Of a DNA stretch of 64,000 bases, positions 1-9,828 are shown piece after piece. The notes beneath the pieces were generated by a model, which saw only the letters and a program-made list of their open reading frames with translations, made no database searches and was not told the origin of the DNA. The translations under genes were made by a program, and so were the position numbers. Numbering within the stretch: the first letter of the stretch is position 1; every line of letters begins with the position of its first letter. The stretch spans positions 122,193 to 186,192 of the forward strand of contig NZ_GL876931.1 of assembly GCF_000192575.1 (NCBI RefSeq), written 5' to 3'. The stretch is from Novosphingobium nitrogenifigens DSM 19370. GTDB lineage: Bacteria; Pseudomonadota; Alphaproteobacteria; Sphingomonadales; Sphingomonadaceae.

Positions 1-530
1 AGCCCCGATACCGGGCAATGGTGTCCGACGCCCTCGCCCGCGACCGTCGCATTGCCATGATCCAGCCGCAGACCGCCGAGGAAGGCGCGCCACTGTTCCG
101 CATGGGCTGCGTCGGCAAGATCGTCGATGTCGAGGCGATGGAGGACGGGCGCTACAACATCGTGCTCGAAGGCCTGTCCCGGTTCCGCATCCTGCGCGAA
201 CTGGAGGTCAAGACGCCGTTCCGGCAAGTCGAGGCCGAACTGATCGACGAACCCGACGATCTCCTGAGCGCGATCGAACGCGCAGGGTTCGAACTCGAGG
301 CGCGCACGTTCGCGACCGCGCAGGGGTATTCGGTCGACTGGGATTCGGTCGGGCGCCTCGACGACGCGGCTCTCATCAACGGCGTCTCGCAGATCGCCCC
401 CTTCGACATCGCCGCCAAGCAGGCCCTGCTCGAAGCGCCCGACTTGCGCAGCCGTTGCGAGTTGCTGATCCAACTGATGCAATTCTTCGGCCGCCGCGAC
501 CGCGACGACGGCAAGGTCACGCTGCAGTAA
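1..530 (+). CDS. LON substrate-binding domain protein, 5'-truncated by window edge
   Basis: The reading frame is open from base 3, so the gene begins upstream of the window; the first visible residues (PRYRAMVSDAL) sit inside the LON N-terminal domain rather than at a protein start. The visible 175 residues include the typical MIQP and MGCVGKIVDVE...GRYNIVLEGLSRFRI stretches of the LON substrate-binding (PUA-like) family. No AAA+ ATPase or Ser-Lys protease domain follows, so this is the stand-alone form rather than Lon protease. The stand-alone family is common in alphaproteobacteria, and its role is thought to be peptide or substrate recognition. It is convergent with the marC-like gene after a 16-base gap. 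Confidence 0.85.
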   Translation, partial: PRYRAMVSDALARDRRIAMIQPQTAEEGAPLFRMGCVGKIVDVEAMEDGRYNIVLEGLSRFRILRELEVKTPFRQVEAELIDEPDDLLSAIERAGFELEARTFATAQGYSVDWDSVGRLDDAALINGVSQIAPFDIAAKQALLEAPDLRSRCELLIQLMQFFGRRDRDDGKVTLQ

Positions 531-546
531 GCCTGCCGCTGAGATC

Positions 547-1173
547 CTAGAACAGCTGCCCCTTGATTCCGTCGATCACGAACTGGGCCGCCAGTGCCGC
601 GAGCAGCACGCCCAGAAGACGGGTGACGACCGCCTCGATCTGTTCGCCCAGCAGGCGGATGATCGGGCGCGCGGCAACCATTGCGGCAAAAGCCAGCACC
701 ATGACCAGCGCCAACGCGGCAAGAATGATGCCCATTTCGCTCGCCCCGTGCGCACGCGCCGACAGCAGCATGATCGAGGCGATCGAGCCCGGCCCCGCCA
801 GCATCGGCATGGCCATCGGGAACACCGCCACGTCCTTGACCACCGGCCGCGACGCCTTGACCTTTTCGGCGCGCTCGGTCCGCTTTTCAGTATTGCGATC
901 GAGCACCATGTCGAGCGCGATCAGGAACAGCATGACTCCACCCGCAATGCGGAAGCTGTCGAGTTCGATGTGCATGGCCGCCAGAAGCCGCGCCCCGAAC
1001 AGGGCAAAGCCGATGAGGATCAGCGCCGCGATGACGCTGGCGCGGAATGCCATCGTCATCGCCTGCCGCTGCGTCGCCTCGGCTGTCAGCCCGGCATAGA
1101 TCGGCGCGCAACCGGGCGGGTCGATCACCACGAACAGCGTGATGAAGGCCGAAAAGAACAGTTGCCCCAACAT
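547..1173 (-). CDS. MarC family integral membrane protein
   Basis: A 208-residue polytopic inner-membrane protein of the MarC/UPF0056 family. About six hydrophobic segments are visible. The N-terminal FVVIDPPGCAPIY and the central AMPMLAGPGSI motifs are family hallmarks. The molecular function of MarC proteins is not established; the old link to multiple antibiotic resistance was withdrawn. The ATG at 1173 lies 3 bases after the stop of the upstream secreted protein on the same strand, so the two are probably cotranscribed. Confidence 0.88.
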   Translation of the reverse strand: MLGQLFFSAFITLFVVIDPPGCAPIYAGLTAEATQRQAMTMAFRASVIAALILIGFALFGARLLAAMHIELDSFRIAGGVMLFLIALDMVLDRNTEKRTERAEKVKASRPVVKDVAVFPMAMPMLAGPGSIASIMLLSARAHGASEMGIILAALALVMVLAFAAMVAARPIIRLLGEQIEAVVTRLLGVLLAALAAQFVIDGIKGQLF

Positions 1174-1176
1174 CGA

Positions 1177-2070
1177 TCAGCCCCCCTTGCCCGGCGCGAG
1201 CGCAGGCGCGGGAATGTCACGGGCAAGGACACGGTTCATCGCCCCGTCCTGATAGAGCCAGACCGCAAGGCTGCGCGAACCGTCGGGCATGACCGTCGTG
1301 CGCCAGACCAGCGAACCGTCGTCAGAGCGACCGTCCTTGCTGTCCGAACCCGCTGCGGCCGCAGCCAGGGGAACCGGCGCAGGCAAAGGCGGAGGTCCGA
1401 CCGGGCGCTGCGGCTCGGGGCGCTTGCCCCCCCGCTTGCCCGGCGGCCCATCCTCGAGATCCTCGTCCCGACGATGGCGGGCAGGGCAATCGGCAACTTT
1501 GCCGGTGATCCAGTCGGGCGTCGGGGGCATCACCGCCAAGGGCTCGGCCATGGCCATGGTCCAGCGGTAATCGCCTTTCTTCCCGCGCTTCCACACGGTG
1601 GTGAACCAGCCGCCCGGCCCCTGCGCATCGGGCAGGACACTGGGCGCAGGCGCATCACCAGCGCCATTCCAGATCCCCGACGTCACGCCCACAGTCCCGT
1701 CGCAGGCCATCCAGACCATGCGCGTCTGATGCGCGCCCATGCCGACCGGCGCGCCATGCTGCCGGAACCAGCCGCGCGCAAGCGTCCGGGTCGGAGTAAA
1801 GAGTTCGGCGCTTTCCTCGGCCATGGCTTCAAGAGCAGCCGCTTCACCCTTGGCGCGAGACAGGCGTCCGAGCGCACTTTCGGCAGCGACCAGCGCGCTG
1901 GGATTGCCCGCAGGCGTCAGCGCCCCTTGCGGACGCCCGCTACCCGGAGGCGGTCCTTCCCCGCGATCATGCTGCGCAAAGGCACAAGGTACGAGGACAG
2001 GAACAAGCGACGACGCACCGGCAAGAACCAGTGCGATCGCCAAGGATCGGTAAGGGCGGGATAAAGTCAC
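1177..2070 (-). CDS. secreted NTF2-like hypothetical protein
   Basis: A protein of 297 residues from a GTG start. Residues 1-32 form a signal peptide (hydrophobic core then ...CAFAQ), so it is exported. The middle (about 70-180) contains LFTP...ARGWF, a WMACDGTVGVTSG segment and GGWFTTVWKR...DYRWTMA, which resemble the NTF2-like/DUF4440 fold seen in many sphingomonad periplasmic proteins. The C-terminal half is proline- and lysine-rich and low in complexity up to about residue 245. No catalytic residues can be assigned. It precedes marC by 3 bases. Confidence 0.65.
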   Translation of the reverse strand: MTLSRPYRSLAIALVLAGASSLVPVLVPCAFAQHDRGEGPPPGSGRPQGALTPAGNPSALVAAESALGRLSRAKGEAAALEAMAEESAELFTPTRTLARGWFRQHGAPVGMGAHQTRMVWMACDGTVGVTSGIWNGAGDAPAPSVLPDAQGPGGWFTTVWKRGKKGDYRWTMAMAEPLAVMPPTPDWITGKVADCPARHRRDEDLEDGPPGKRGGKRPEPQRPVGPPPLPAPVPLAAAAAGSDSKDGRSDDGSLVWRTTVMPDGSRSLAVWLYQDGAMNRVLARDIPAPALAPGKGG

Positions 2071-2151
2071 CGCCCGGGCATAGCCGATGCCGGGCCGGGG
2101 GTGAACCCCGCCCGGCTCCTCGGCCTCGCCCTCTTTTCGAAAGAATTCGGT

Positions 2152-3066
2152 TCAGATGGTTCCAGCCGGGAGATCGATCCCCGCATTGGCATAGGCCGCC
2201 ACCAGCGCATTGCGCAGCAAGACCGCAATGGTCATCGGCCCGACGCCACCCGGAACCGGCGTGATCGCCCCGGCAACCGCCTTGGCCCCGGCGAAATCGA
2301 CGTCGCCGACCAGACGGGTCTTGCCCGGCTCGGCCGCATCGACGCGATTGATACCGACGTCGATCACCGTCGCGCCCGGCTTGATCCAGTCGCCCTTCAC
2401 CAGTTCGGGCCGCCCCACGGCCGCCACGACGATGTCGGCGCGACGCACCACTTCGGGCAGATTGCGGGTGCGGCTGTGCGCCACGGTCACCGTGCAGCTT
2501 TCCGCGAGCAGCAGCTGTGCCATCGGCTTGCCGACGATGTTCGAGCGGCCGATCACCACGGCATCGAGCCCCGACAGATTGCCCAGACGATCCTTGAGCA
2601 ACATGAGGCAGCCGAGCGGCGTGCAGGGAACAAAGCCCGGCTGACCGACCGAGAGCCGACCCGCGTTGATGACGTGGAACCCGTCGACGTCCTTGTCCGG
2701 GCTGATCGTCGCGATGACTTTCTGTTCGTCGAGATGCGCGGGAAGCGGCAGCTGAACCAGAATGCCGTCGACCGCCGGATCGGCGTTGAGCGTCTCGATC
2801 AAGGCAAGCAGGTCGGCTTCGGACGTGTCGGCCTCAAGCTTGTGCTCGAAGCTTGCCATGCCGGCCTCGACCGTCGCCTTGCCTTTCGAGCGGACATAGA
2901 CCTGGCTCGCCGGGTCCATGCCCACGAGCACGACCGCGAGCCCGGCCTTGCGTCCGGCACGCGCCTCGAATTCACCGGCAAGGGTCGCGATGCGCCCGCG
3001 CAGGCCGGCGGCGAAAGCCTTGCCGTCGATCAGATCCGCAACAGCAGGTTCGGCAGTCAAAGTCAT
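2152..3066 (-). CDS. folD: FolD bifunctional methylenetetrahydrofolate dehydrogenase / methenyl-THF cyclohydrolase
   Basis: FolD interconverts 5,10-methylene-THF, 5,10-methenyl-THF and 10-formyl-THF with NADP+ in the cytoplasm, feeding purine and formyl-Met synthesis. The roughly 304 residues match the usual length. Visible motifs include VYVRSKGKA with the active-site Lys in the substrate region, [15 protein letters not shown], the dinucleotide-binding [17 protein letters not shown], and the C-terminal [19 protein letters not shown] at 3069 directly precedes the ATG at 3066; I prefer the ATG. It follows yggT and argB on the same strand with almost no gap, suggesting an argB-yggT-folD transcript. 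Confidence 0.97.
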   Translation of the reverse strand: MTLTAEPAVADLIDGKAFAAGLRGRIATLAGEFEARAGRKAGLAVVLVGMDPASQVYVRSKGKATVEAGMASFEHKLEADTSEADLLALIETLNADPAVDGILVQLPLPAHLDEQKVIATISPDKDVDGFHVINAGRLSVGQPGFVPCTPLGCLMLLKDRLGNLSGLDAVVIGRSNIVGKPMAQLLLAESCTVTVAHSRTRNLPEVVRRADIVVAAVGRPELVKGDWIKPGATVIDVGINRVDAAEPGKTRLVGDVDFAGAKAVAGAITPVPGGVGPMTIAVLLRNALVAAYANAGIDLPAGTI

Positions 3067-3069
3067 CAC

Positions 3070-3363
3070 TCAATATCCCATGGCGGCAAAGCCGCGGAGC
3101 AGGATCGAGAGCAGCTGCAACCCGACAATCAGCACCAGCGGCGAGAAATCGACAGATCCGGTTTGCGGCATGGCCCGCCGGATCGGCCCCAGCAGAGGTT
3201 CGAGCAAGGCATTGAGCGCACGCCAGATCGCGACAACCGCGTCATTGCGGGTGTTGATCACGTTGAACGCGATCAGAAGGCCCATGACAAACTGCACGAT
3301 CACGATCGTGCTGACCACGCTGATCAGGTAATCGATCATCTGGATGACGGTGTAGAGCAGCAC
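3070..3363 (-). CDS. YggT family membrane protein
   Basis: A 97-residue inner-membrane protein with two hydrophobic segments (about residues 10-30 and 75-95) and the central P-L-L-G-P-I-R-R-A motif typical of YggT. The family has been linked to cell-division or osmotic phenotypes, but its biochemistry is unsettled. The start taken is GTG 3363; an internal ATG eight codons in is also possible. The stop abuts the folD start, so translation is probably coupled. Confidence 0.85.
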   Translation of the reverse strand: MLLYTVIQMIDYLISVVSTIVIVQFVMGLLIAFNVINTRNDAVVAIWRALNALLEPLLGPIRRAMPQTGSVDFSPLVLIVGLQLLSILLRGFAAMGY

Positions 3364-3470
3364 GTCGGACTTCCTTCGCGAAACCGGGCCGCCGCTTTAG
3401 CCCAGAGGGTGTGTCAACGGCAACCGGAGGGAACAAAGAAGGGCTCCGACCGCAGGGTCGAAGGTCCTTT

Positions 3471-4400
3471 TCAGGCCCGGATCAGGGTGCCTGCCCCGCG
3501 CGCGGTAAAGATTTCGAGCAGCATGGCATGGGGAACCCGTCCGTCGAGCACGACCGCTGCCTCGCAACCGGCTTCCACCGCATGGACACAGGTTTCCAGC
3601 TTGGGGATCATGCCGCCGCTGATCGTGCCGTCTTCGGACAGCACCGCGATGTCCGCAGGCGTCAGATCGGTAAGCAGGCTCTTGTTCTTGTCGAGCACGC
3701 CCGGAACGTCGGTCAGCAGGAACAGGCGCGCCGCCCCCAGGGCCGCCGCGATCGCGCCCGCCATGGTGTCGGCATTGATGTTGTAGGTATGCCCGTCCTC
3801 ACCCACGCCGATCGGCGCGATCACCGGGATCATCCCGGCGGCCGACGCGGTGTGGAGAATGGTGGTGTCGATCGCTGCAGGTTCGCCGACAAAGCCCAGA
3901 TCGACGATCAGTTCGTCGCCGCTGTCGGGATCGACGATGACCTTTTCGACCTTGGTGGCCGTGACGAGCCCCGCGTCCTTGCCCGAAATGCCCAGCGCCT
4001 TGCCGCCCGCCGCAGCGATCCAGCTGACCAGTTCCTTGTTGATCCGGCCCGACAGGACCATTTCGGCAATCTCGGCCGTCGTCGCATCGGTCACGCGCAG
4101 GCCGTCGACGAAGCGCGATTCGACGCCCAGTTTCTTGAGCATGGCGCCGATCTGCGGCCCGCCGCCGTGAACGACGACCGGGTTGATGCCGATCGCCTTC
4201 ATCAGCACGACATCCTGCGCAAAGTCTTGTTGTGCCGCAGGATCACCCATGGCGTGGCCGCCGTACTTGACCACGAAAGTCTTGCCGGCATAGCGCTGGA
4301 GATAGGGCAGCGCCTCGATCAGCGTTTCCGCCTTTTCGAGCATTGCCTGACGATAGGCGTCGTTCGCGTCGAGATTGGTAGCCATGATGGCTGGCGCCAT
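3471..4400 (-). CDS. argB: acetylglutamate kinase
   Basis: ArgB phosphorylates N-acetyl-L-glutamate with ATP, the second step of arginine synthesis. The 309 residues match the amino acid kinase family. Visible motifs are [12 protein letters not shown] (glycine-rich nucleotide loop), [13 protein letters not shown], a Lys in the [10 protein letters not shown] region, [18 protein letters not shown], and [14 protein letters not shown] near the C-terminus. The N-terminal extension of about 20 residues resembles the helix of arginine-sensitive hexameric ArgB enzymes, so feedback inhibition is plausible. It is first in a set with yggT and folD; the gap to yggT is about 107 bases. Confidence 0.97.
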   Translation of the reverse strand: MAPAIMATNLDANDAYRQAMLEKAETLIEALPYLQRYAGKTFVVKYGGHAMGDPAAQQDFAQDVVLMKAIGINPVVVHGGGPQIGAMLKKLGVESRFVDGLRVTDATTAEIAEMVLSGRINKELVSWIAAAGGKALGISGKDAGLVTATKVEKVIVDPDSGDELIVDLGFVGEPAAIDTTILHTASAAGMIPVIAPIGVGEDGHTYNINADTMAGAIAAALGAARLFLLTDVPGVLDKNKSLLTDLTPADIAVLSEDGTISGGMIPKLETCVHAVEAGCEAAVVLDGRVPHAMLLEIFTARGAGTLIRA

Positions 4401-4430
4401 TACGCGACTACACGTGAAATTGAAATGAAT

Positions 4431-5117
4431 TCACGCCTCGCGATCGAGCGCGTACCCCAGTTTGACCGCCAGCCAGACCAGAACCGGAACCAGCAGGGTT
4501 GAAAGCGTGACCTTGGCCACGATCTGGCTGCCCATCATCGTGCCCAGCGGCAGCGGATGGCCGTCCGCCCCGGCAACGCCCCAGAACGAGATGGTGATGA
4601 AAATGACGGTATCGACGATCTGGCTGACAAGGCTGGCGAGCCACGCACGGATCACCAGCACGCGCCCCATCCCCCGCCGCGCCAGCCGGTCGAGCACCAA
4701 GACGTTGAGCGTCTGGGACAGGCCATAGGAAATGAGCCCGGCGAACTGCATCCGCGATCCCTGCCCCAGAATGAGGGCGAATTCGGCCTGATGCGGCCAG
4801 ACCGGCGCGGGCGGCACCACATCGATGACCAGCCGGATCAAGGCCATCGACAGGATCAACGGGACGAAGCCGAAGCGCACCATGCGTTGTGCAGTGGCGA
4901 TCCCGTGCAATTCGCTGACCGCGCTCGACAGCACGACCAGCAGCAGAAACGCGAAAATCCCGCTTTCGACCGTCATGCGCCCGATCAGCGGCCAGGTGCC
5001 GCAATCAGCGAGTTTGGTGCCCAGCACCCCGGCCAGAACGACAAGCCCCCCGTAGACAAGCGGAAAGGCGAAGAGCGAAGCAGGAACGGCGGGAGAAGCG
5101 GGTCGGGAAAGAGTCAT
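4431..5117 (-). CDS. queuosine precursor transporter, VUT/YhhQ family
   Basis: A membrane protein of about 228 residues with six hydrophobic helices. The stretches MQFAGLISYGLSQTLNVLVLD and LASLVSQIVDTVIFITISFWG are signature regions of the VUT_1/YhhQ family, known in E. coli to import the queuosine precursors preQ0/preQ1. The likely start is ATG 5117; a longer frame reaches 5165 but its extra residues look untranslated. It ends 30 bases from argB on the same strand. queG, which makes queuosine from epoxyqueuosine, lies elsewhere in this window (34651-35715). Confidence 0.88.
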   Translation of the reverse strand: MTLSRPASPAVPASLFAFPLVYGGLVVLAGVLGTKLADCGTWPLIGRMTVESGIFAFLLLVVLSSAVSELHGIATAQRMVRFGFVPLILSMALIRLVIDVVPPAPVWPHQAEFALILGQGSRMQFAGLISYGLSQTLNVLVLDRLARRGMGRVLVIRAWLASLVSQIVDTVIFITISFWGVAGADGHPLPLGTMMGSQIVAKVTLSTLLVPVLVWLAVKLGYALDREA

Positions 5118-5231
5118 AAAAAGGCGATAGCCGATTTTGACCCTTTGCCAAATCGGCCCTACCAATCATGCGGACCCGCGATCCCGATGCCGGTCCCTCC
5201 CCTTCATGTCGACGGAGCGCCTGGCCGCCAC

Positions 5232-6500
5232 ATGCATATCCTGTCCAGTCTTGCCGGAATGGCACTGATCGTCGTGCTGGCCCTGATGCTGTCCCACAAC
5301 CGTCGCGCGATTTCGCTGCGGGTGGTCGTGCCCGCGTTCGCGCTCCAGGCCGGATTTGCCGCGCTCGTGCTGCATTTCCCGCCGGGCAAGTTCGCCCTGG
5401 AAGCCGCCGCCCACGGGGTCGAGAACCTGCTCGGCTATGCGCGCGCGGGCGTCACGTTCCTGTTCGGCCCGCTCGCCTCGCCCGAAATCGGCGGACACAG
5501 CTTTGCCATCGCGGCCCTGCCCACGATCGTGTTCTTCGCCGCGCTGATCTCGACGCTCTATTATCTGGGCGTCATGCAGCAGGTGATCCGCTGGATCGGC
5601 GGCGCCCTTGAAAAGATCACCGGGATCAGCCGGGTCGAAGCCCTGTGCGCGGCGGCCAACATCTTTGTCGGGCAAAGCGAATCGCCGCTGGTCATTCGCC
5701 CCTATCTCGCCGCGCTGACCCCGGCCCAGATGTTCACGGTCATGTCCGTCGGCATGGCAGGCGTCGCGGGGACCATTCTGGCCGCTTATGCCGCGATGGG
5801 CATTCGCATCGACTATCTCGTCGCTGCTGCATTCATGTCTGCCCCGGGCGGAGTCTTCATGGCCAAGCTCATCTATCCCGACGAGCCGCCCGTTCCCCCT
5901 GAACTCGACGCTGAAGAACCGCTGCCCAATCCCCATGGCGAGAACCCGCCCCAGGCCGTGACCGAACCGGAAGAGGAACGCCCCGCCAACCTCATCATGG
6001 CCGCCGCGCAAGGCGCCCAGACCGGCGTCCGGCTGGCCGTCGCTGTGGGCGCCATGGTGCTGGCCTTCGTCGCGCTGGTCGCGCTGGCCAACGGCCTGTT
6101 CGGCTGGTTCGGGGGGCTGATCGGCTTTCCCGGCCTGTCGTTTCAGCAAGTGCTGGGGACGATCTTTGCCCCCGTGTTCCGCCTGCTCGGCGCGCCCGAC
6201 TGGACCGAGGCGAAAATCGCCGGGGGCATGTTCGGGACCAAGCTGGTGCTCAACGAATTCGTCGCGTTCATCGATCTGGGAGCGGCGAAAAACCTGTCGC
6301 AAAGCACCGTGGCGATCGTCACCTTTGCGCTGTGCGGCTTTGCCAATTCCAGCTCGATCGCGATCCAGATGGCCGTTGCAGGCGGGCTTGCCCCCAATCA
6401 GCGTCCGGTCATTGCCCGCCTCGGGCTCAAGGCCCTGCTCGCGGGCGCGCTCAGCAACCTGATGAGCGCGGCTCTCGCGGGGCTTTTCCTCTCACTCTGA
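5232..6500 (+). CDS. concentrative nucleoside transporter, CNT/NupC family
   Basis: An inner-membrane nucleoside importer driven by H+ or Na+, about 422 residues from ATG 5232. The order of domains is the usual one: N-terminal helices, a Gate region (FFAALISTLYYLGVMQ...), then the nucleoside-binding core with the hallmarks AAANIFVGQSESPLVI, TVMSVGMAGVAGT, GTKLVLNEFVAF and CGFANSSSIAI. An acidic, proline-rich cytoplasmic loop lies at about residues 220-250. An alternative ATG at 5187 would add 15 residues. Its 3' end overlaps mtnN by 9 bases in convergent orientation. Its nucleoside substrates fit the nucleoside hydrolase at 46311-47276. Confidence 0.95.
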   Translation: MHILSSLAGMALIVVLALMLSHNRRAISLRVVVPAFALQAGFAALVLHFPPGKFALEAAAHGVENLLGYARAGVTFLFGPLASPEIGGHSFAIAALPTIVFFAALISTLYYLGVMQQVIRWIGGALEKITGISRVEALCAAANIFVGQSESPLVIRPYLAALTPAQMFTVMSVGMAGVAGTILAAYAAMGIRIDYLVAAAFMSAPGGVFMAKLIYPDEPPVPPELDAEEPLPNPHGENPPQAVTEPEEERPANLIMAAAQGAQTGVRLAVAVGAMVLAFVALVALANGLFGWFGGLIGFPGLSFQQVLGTIFAPVFRLLGAPDWTEAKIAGGMFGTKLVLNEFVAFIDLGAAKNLSQSTVAIVTFALCGFANSSSIAIQMAVAGGLAPNQRPVIARLGLKALLAGALSNLMSAALAGLFLSL

Positions 6501-7124
6501 AAGGGCGGCCGGCAACAAGTCGACGGCGGCGGCGAGCCGCTCGTCGAGGAGCATGAGCAGGCTGGTCCAGTCCGACAGGCCCGCCAGTTCACCCGGTCCG
6601 TCCGAAATCCCACGCAGGCCCATCAGCGGCACCCCGAAATGGTCGCAGACCCGCGCGAGCGCGAACGTCTCCATGTCGACCATCTCGGCCTCGAGCGCAT
6701 CATACGCGTCGCCCGAGACGATGTCCGCTCCGGTCGAAAGCCGGACCGAGGGCAAGGCAAGCGGCGTTGCCAGCGGCAGGTCGACCGGATGGTCCAGAAA
6801 CGGTGTCACGCCTTTGGTGAAACCGAGCGGGGACGCGTCCATGTCGCGCCACGAAACGCTGCGCGCCTGAAACACTTCGCCCAGCGGACAGGTGCGCGAT
6901 CCGGCCGAACCGATCGACACGACGAGATCGGGCAAGTCCCCGGCGTGAGCGAGTGCGCCCAGTGCCAGCGCGCCGTGAAGGGCCGCCTCGACCGGGCCGA
7001 CCCCGGTCATGACCGGACGAAACCGGGCCCTGAGATGCGGCCCGTATTCGGCCTCATGCGCCATGATGAAAAGGACGCGGCGACCGCCGAGCGAAACCGG
7101 TTCGGGAAGAGTCTGGTGAGCCAT
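6492..7124 (-). CDS. 5'-methylthioadenosine/S-adenosylhomocysteine nucleosidase-like protein
   Basis: A 210-residue purine nucleoside phosphorylase-fold enzyme. Visible motifs are the N-terminal VLFIMAHEAEYG, VSIGSAGS, the ribose-binding MVDMETFALARVC with its conserved Glu, and LRGISDGPGE with the catalytic Asp. Such enzymes cleave methylthioadenosine or S-adenosylhomocysteine to adenine in the methionine salvage cycle. A related nucleosidase or futalosine hydrolase specificity cannot be excluded from sequence alone. The gene lies 5 bases downstream of mutS on the same strand. Confidence 0.85.
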   Translation of the reverse strand: MAHQTLPEPVSLGGRRVLFIMAHEAEYGPHLRARFRPVMTGVGPVEAALHGALALGALAHAGDLPDLVVSIGSAGSRTCPLGEVFQARSVSWRDMDASPLGFTKGVTPFLDHPVDLPLATPLALPSVRLSTGADIVSGDAYDALEAEMVDMETFALARVCDHFGVPLMGLRGISDGPGELAGLSDWTSLLMLLDERLAAAVDLLPAALSE

Positions 7125-7129
7125 GGAGA

Positions 7130-9742
7130 TCAGCTGTTCGCCTCGCGTTTGAGGTCATAGAGCAAATCGAGCGCCGCACGCGGGCTGAGCGCGTCGATGT
7201 CGAGCGAATTGAGCTTCTCGCGCAAGGCGTCGACCTTTTCCTCGGCCGCCTCGATCGCGGCGGCGAACAGCGGCAAGTCGTCGAGCCCGGCCGCAAGCCC
7301 GCCGGTCGTCGCGCGCCCCTTTTCGAGCCGTTCGAGCACCGAGCGTGCCCGCTTGATCACCGGCTGCGGCACCCCGGCAAGGCGCGCAACGGCAAGGCCA
7401 TAGCTCTTGTCCGCGGGGCCTTCGGCCACTTCGTGAAGAAGGACGAGATCCCCTTTCCATTCGCGCGCGCGCACGTGGTGGAGCGAAAGCGATCCGCAGC
7501 TTTCGGCAAGGCGCACGAGTTCGTGGTAATGCGTCGCAAAGAGGCAGCGGCACCGATTGACCTCGTGCACCGCCTCGACCACGGCCCATGCCAGAGCGAG
7601 GCCGTCATAGGTCGAGGTCCCGCGCCCGACTTCGTCGAGAATGACGAAACTGCGCTCGCCCGCCTGCGCCAGGATGGCGGCGGTCTCGACCATTTCGACC
7701 ATGAACGTCGAACGCCCGCGCGCCAGATTGTCGCTGGCGCCAACGCGACTGAACAGCCGGTCGACAATGCCGATGGTCGCAGCTTCGGCCGGAACGAAAC
7801 TGCCCGCCTGCGCAAGCAGGACGATCAGCGCGTTCTGGCGCAGGAAAGTCGATTTACCGCCCATGTTCGGCCCGCCGACCAGCCAGAGCCGGTCATCGGG
7901 AACAAGGCGGCAGTCGTTGGCGACAAACCGCTCGTTGCGGGCGGACAGGGCGGCCTCGACCACCGGGTGACGCCCGCCCGCGATTTCCAGCACGGGTTCA
8001 TCGACAATCCGCGGCAGGCTCCAGCCCCCTTCGGCCGCGCGTTCGGCAAGCCCGGCAGCCACGTCGAACCGGGCGAGCGCATCGGCAGTCCGGGCGATCG
8101 CCTCGCGTGCGGCAACCGCACGGGCGCACAAGTCCTCGAAATGGGATTCCTCGGCAGCAAGGGCATGGCCACCCGCTTCGGCAATCCGGCTCGCTTCTTC
8201 GTGGAGGGCCAGAGCGTTGAAACGCACGGCCCCGGCCATGGTCTGGCGATGGGTAAAGCCCGAATCGGGCGCCATCAGGCGATCGGCATGACGCGCGGGC
8301 ACTTCGATGAAATAGCCGAGCACGCCGTTGTGACGGATCTTGAGCGCCGAAACCCCGGTCTCGTCACGGTACTTCGCTTCGAGCGCGGCAATCGCGCGCC
8401 GCGAATTGCCCGCAGCCAGCCGCAATTCGTCGAGCGCGGCATCATAGCCCTCGGCAATGAAACCGCCCTGCCCGCGTTCGGTCGGCGGCGCGGGAACAAG
8501 CGCCCGCGCAAAGAGATCGATCAGTGCCCCGTGCCCGCGCAGATGGGGCACCAAAAGGGCCGCAAGGTCGGGCAAATCCGAACGCATCGCGATCAGCTCG
8601 GCAAGGCGCATCGCCTCGCCCAGCCCGTCGCGCAATTGCCCGAGATCGCGCGGCGAACCGCGCCCGGCAACGACACGCCCGATCGCGCGCCCGATGTCGG
8701 GCGCCGCCCGCAACAGCGCGCGCACGTCCCCGCGCAAGAGCGGATCATCGTGCAGCCAGCTTACCAGTTCGAGCCGCCGCCGGATCGTGCCGATCTCCGT
8801 CAGCGGCGCGGCAAGGTCCTCGGAGAGAAGACGCGCACCGGCCCCGGTGACGCAACGGTCGACCGCTTCGACCAGGCTGCCACGACGACCGCCGCCTTGC
8901 GCGACCAGCACTTCGAGGCTGGCACGAGTGGCTTCGTCCATCGCCATGGCCTGTCCCGCCGTGCGCATGGTCGGGGGCAGCAGGAAGGGCAGCTTGCCGC
9001 GCCCGACATGGTCGAGATAATCGACAAGGCCCGCAGCTGCCGACAACATGGCACGGGTGAACTGTCCGAACCCGTCGAGCGTCGCAACGCCGTGGATTTC
9101 GCGCAGCAGGGTTTCGCCCCGCTCCGAATCGAATGCCCGCGACGGACGCGAGACCGCATCGGCCGGGATCGCATGGCCGAGATCCCCGCCGTCCTCGCTC
9201 ACCACCATTTCGCTGGCGCCGAGCCGGGCCAGCGCCGCGCCGATGTCGCCGGGCGCGCATTCTTCCAGCTCCATCCGCCCGGTCGAAATGTCGCAGGCGG
9301 CAATCCCCACCCGGTCGCGCACCAGACAAAGCGCTGCCAGCACATTGGCGCGGCGCGGTTCGAGCAAGGCCTCTTCGGTCAGCGTCCCGGCCGTCACGAA
9401 GCGAACGATGTCGCGCGCGACCAGTGCTTTCGACCCGCCGCGTTTCTTGGCTTCCTCGGGCGTTTCGACCTGTTCGGCGATCGCCACGCGGCACCCGGCG
9501 CGGATCAGGCGCGCCAGATAGCTTTCGGCGGAATGGACAGGAACGCCGCACATCGGCACGGGCTCGCCCGCGTGCTCGCCGCGACTGGTGAGAGAGATGT
9601 CGAGAATCTGGCTCGCATGACGCGCGTCTTCGAAAAACAGCTCGAAGAAGTCGCCCATACGGTAAAACAGCAGGCAACCGTCGGCCTGCTGCTTGAGCGC
9701 CAGATATTGCGCCATCATCGGAGTTGGGGCATGAGAAGTCAC
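7130..9742 (-). CDS. mutS: DNA mismatch repair protein MutS
   Basis: MutS recognises base mismatches and starts MutL-dependent repair. About 870 residues, with the domain order mismatch-binding (LLFYRMGDFFELFFEDA, containing the Phe-x-Glu mismatch motif), connector, lever/clamp, then ABC ATPase with Walker A GPNMGGKST, signature MVEMVETAAIL and Walker B FVILDEVGRGTSTYDG. A longer frame opens with TTG at 9802, but homologues usually begin just before TPMMAQYLALK, so I chose GTG 9742. There is no strong ribosome-binding site at either start. mtnN follows with a 5-base gap. Confidence 0.97.
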   Translation of the reverse strand: MTSHAPTPMMAQYLALKQQADGCLLFYRMGDFFELFFEDARHASQILDISLTSRGEHAGEPVPMCGVPVHSAESYLARLIRAGCRVAIAEQVETPEEAKKRGGSKALVARDIVRFVTAGTLTEEALLEPRRANVLAALCLVRDRVGIAACDISTGRMELEECAPGDIGAALARLGASEMVVSEDGGDLGHAIPADAVSRPSRAFDSERGETLLREIHGVATLDGFGQFTRAMLSAAAGLVDYLDHVGRGKLPFLLPPTMRTAGQAMAMDEATRASLEVLVAQGGGRRGSLVEAVDRCVTGAGARLLSEDLAAPLTEIGTIRRRLELVSWLHDDPLLRGDVRALLRAAPDIGRAIGRVVAGRGSPRDLGQLRDGLGEAMRLAELIAMRSDLPDLAALLVPHLRGHGALIDLFARALVPAPPTERGQGGFIAEGYDAALDELRLAAGNSRRAIAALEAKYRDETGVSALKIRHNGVLGYFIEVPARHADRLMAPDSGFTHRQTMAGAVRFNALALHEEASRIAEAGGHALAAEESHFEDLCARAVAAREAIARTADALARFDVAAGLAERAAEGGWSLPRIVDEPVLEIAGGRHPVVEAALSARNERFVANDCRLVPDDRLWLVGGPNMGGKSTFLRQNALIVLLAQAGSFVPAEAATIGIVDRLFSRVGASDNLARGRSTFMVEMVETAAILAQAGERSFVILDEVGRGTSTYDGLALAWAVVEAVHEVNRCRCLFATHYHELVRLAESCGSLSLHHVRAREWKGDLVLLHEVAEGPADKSYGLAVARLAGVPQPVIKRARSVLERLEKGRATTGGLAAGLDDLPLFAAAIEAAEEKVDALREKLNSLDIDALSPRAALDLLYDLKREANS

Positions 9743-9828
9743 GTCGCTGGGGCTAAACCAGAAACGAACGTTTCTCAAACCGCCCGCCACGGATATCGAC
9801 AATTCCGGGCGGGCAAGCGTGTGATAAT

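Noticed and set aside
2101..3786. 561-codon plus-strand open frame
   Set aside because: Antisense to folD, yggT and argB, which are well-supported genes.
9743..9802. Upstream TTG start for mutS
   Set aside because: The added residues (SISVAGGLRNVRFWF) have no counterpart in MutS proteins; GTG 9742 fits the usual N-terminus.
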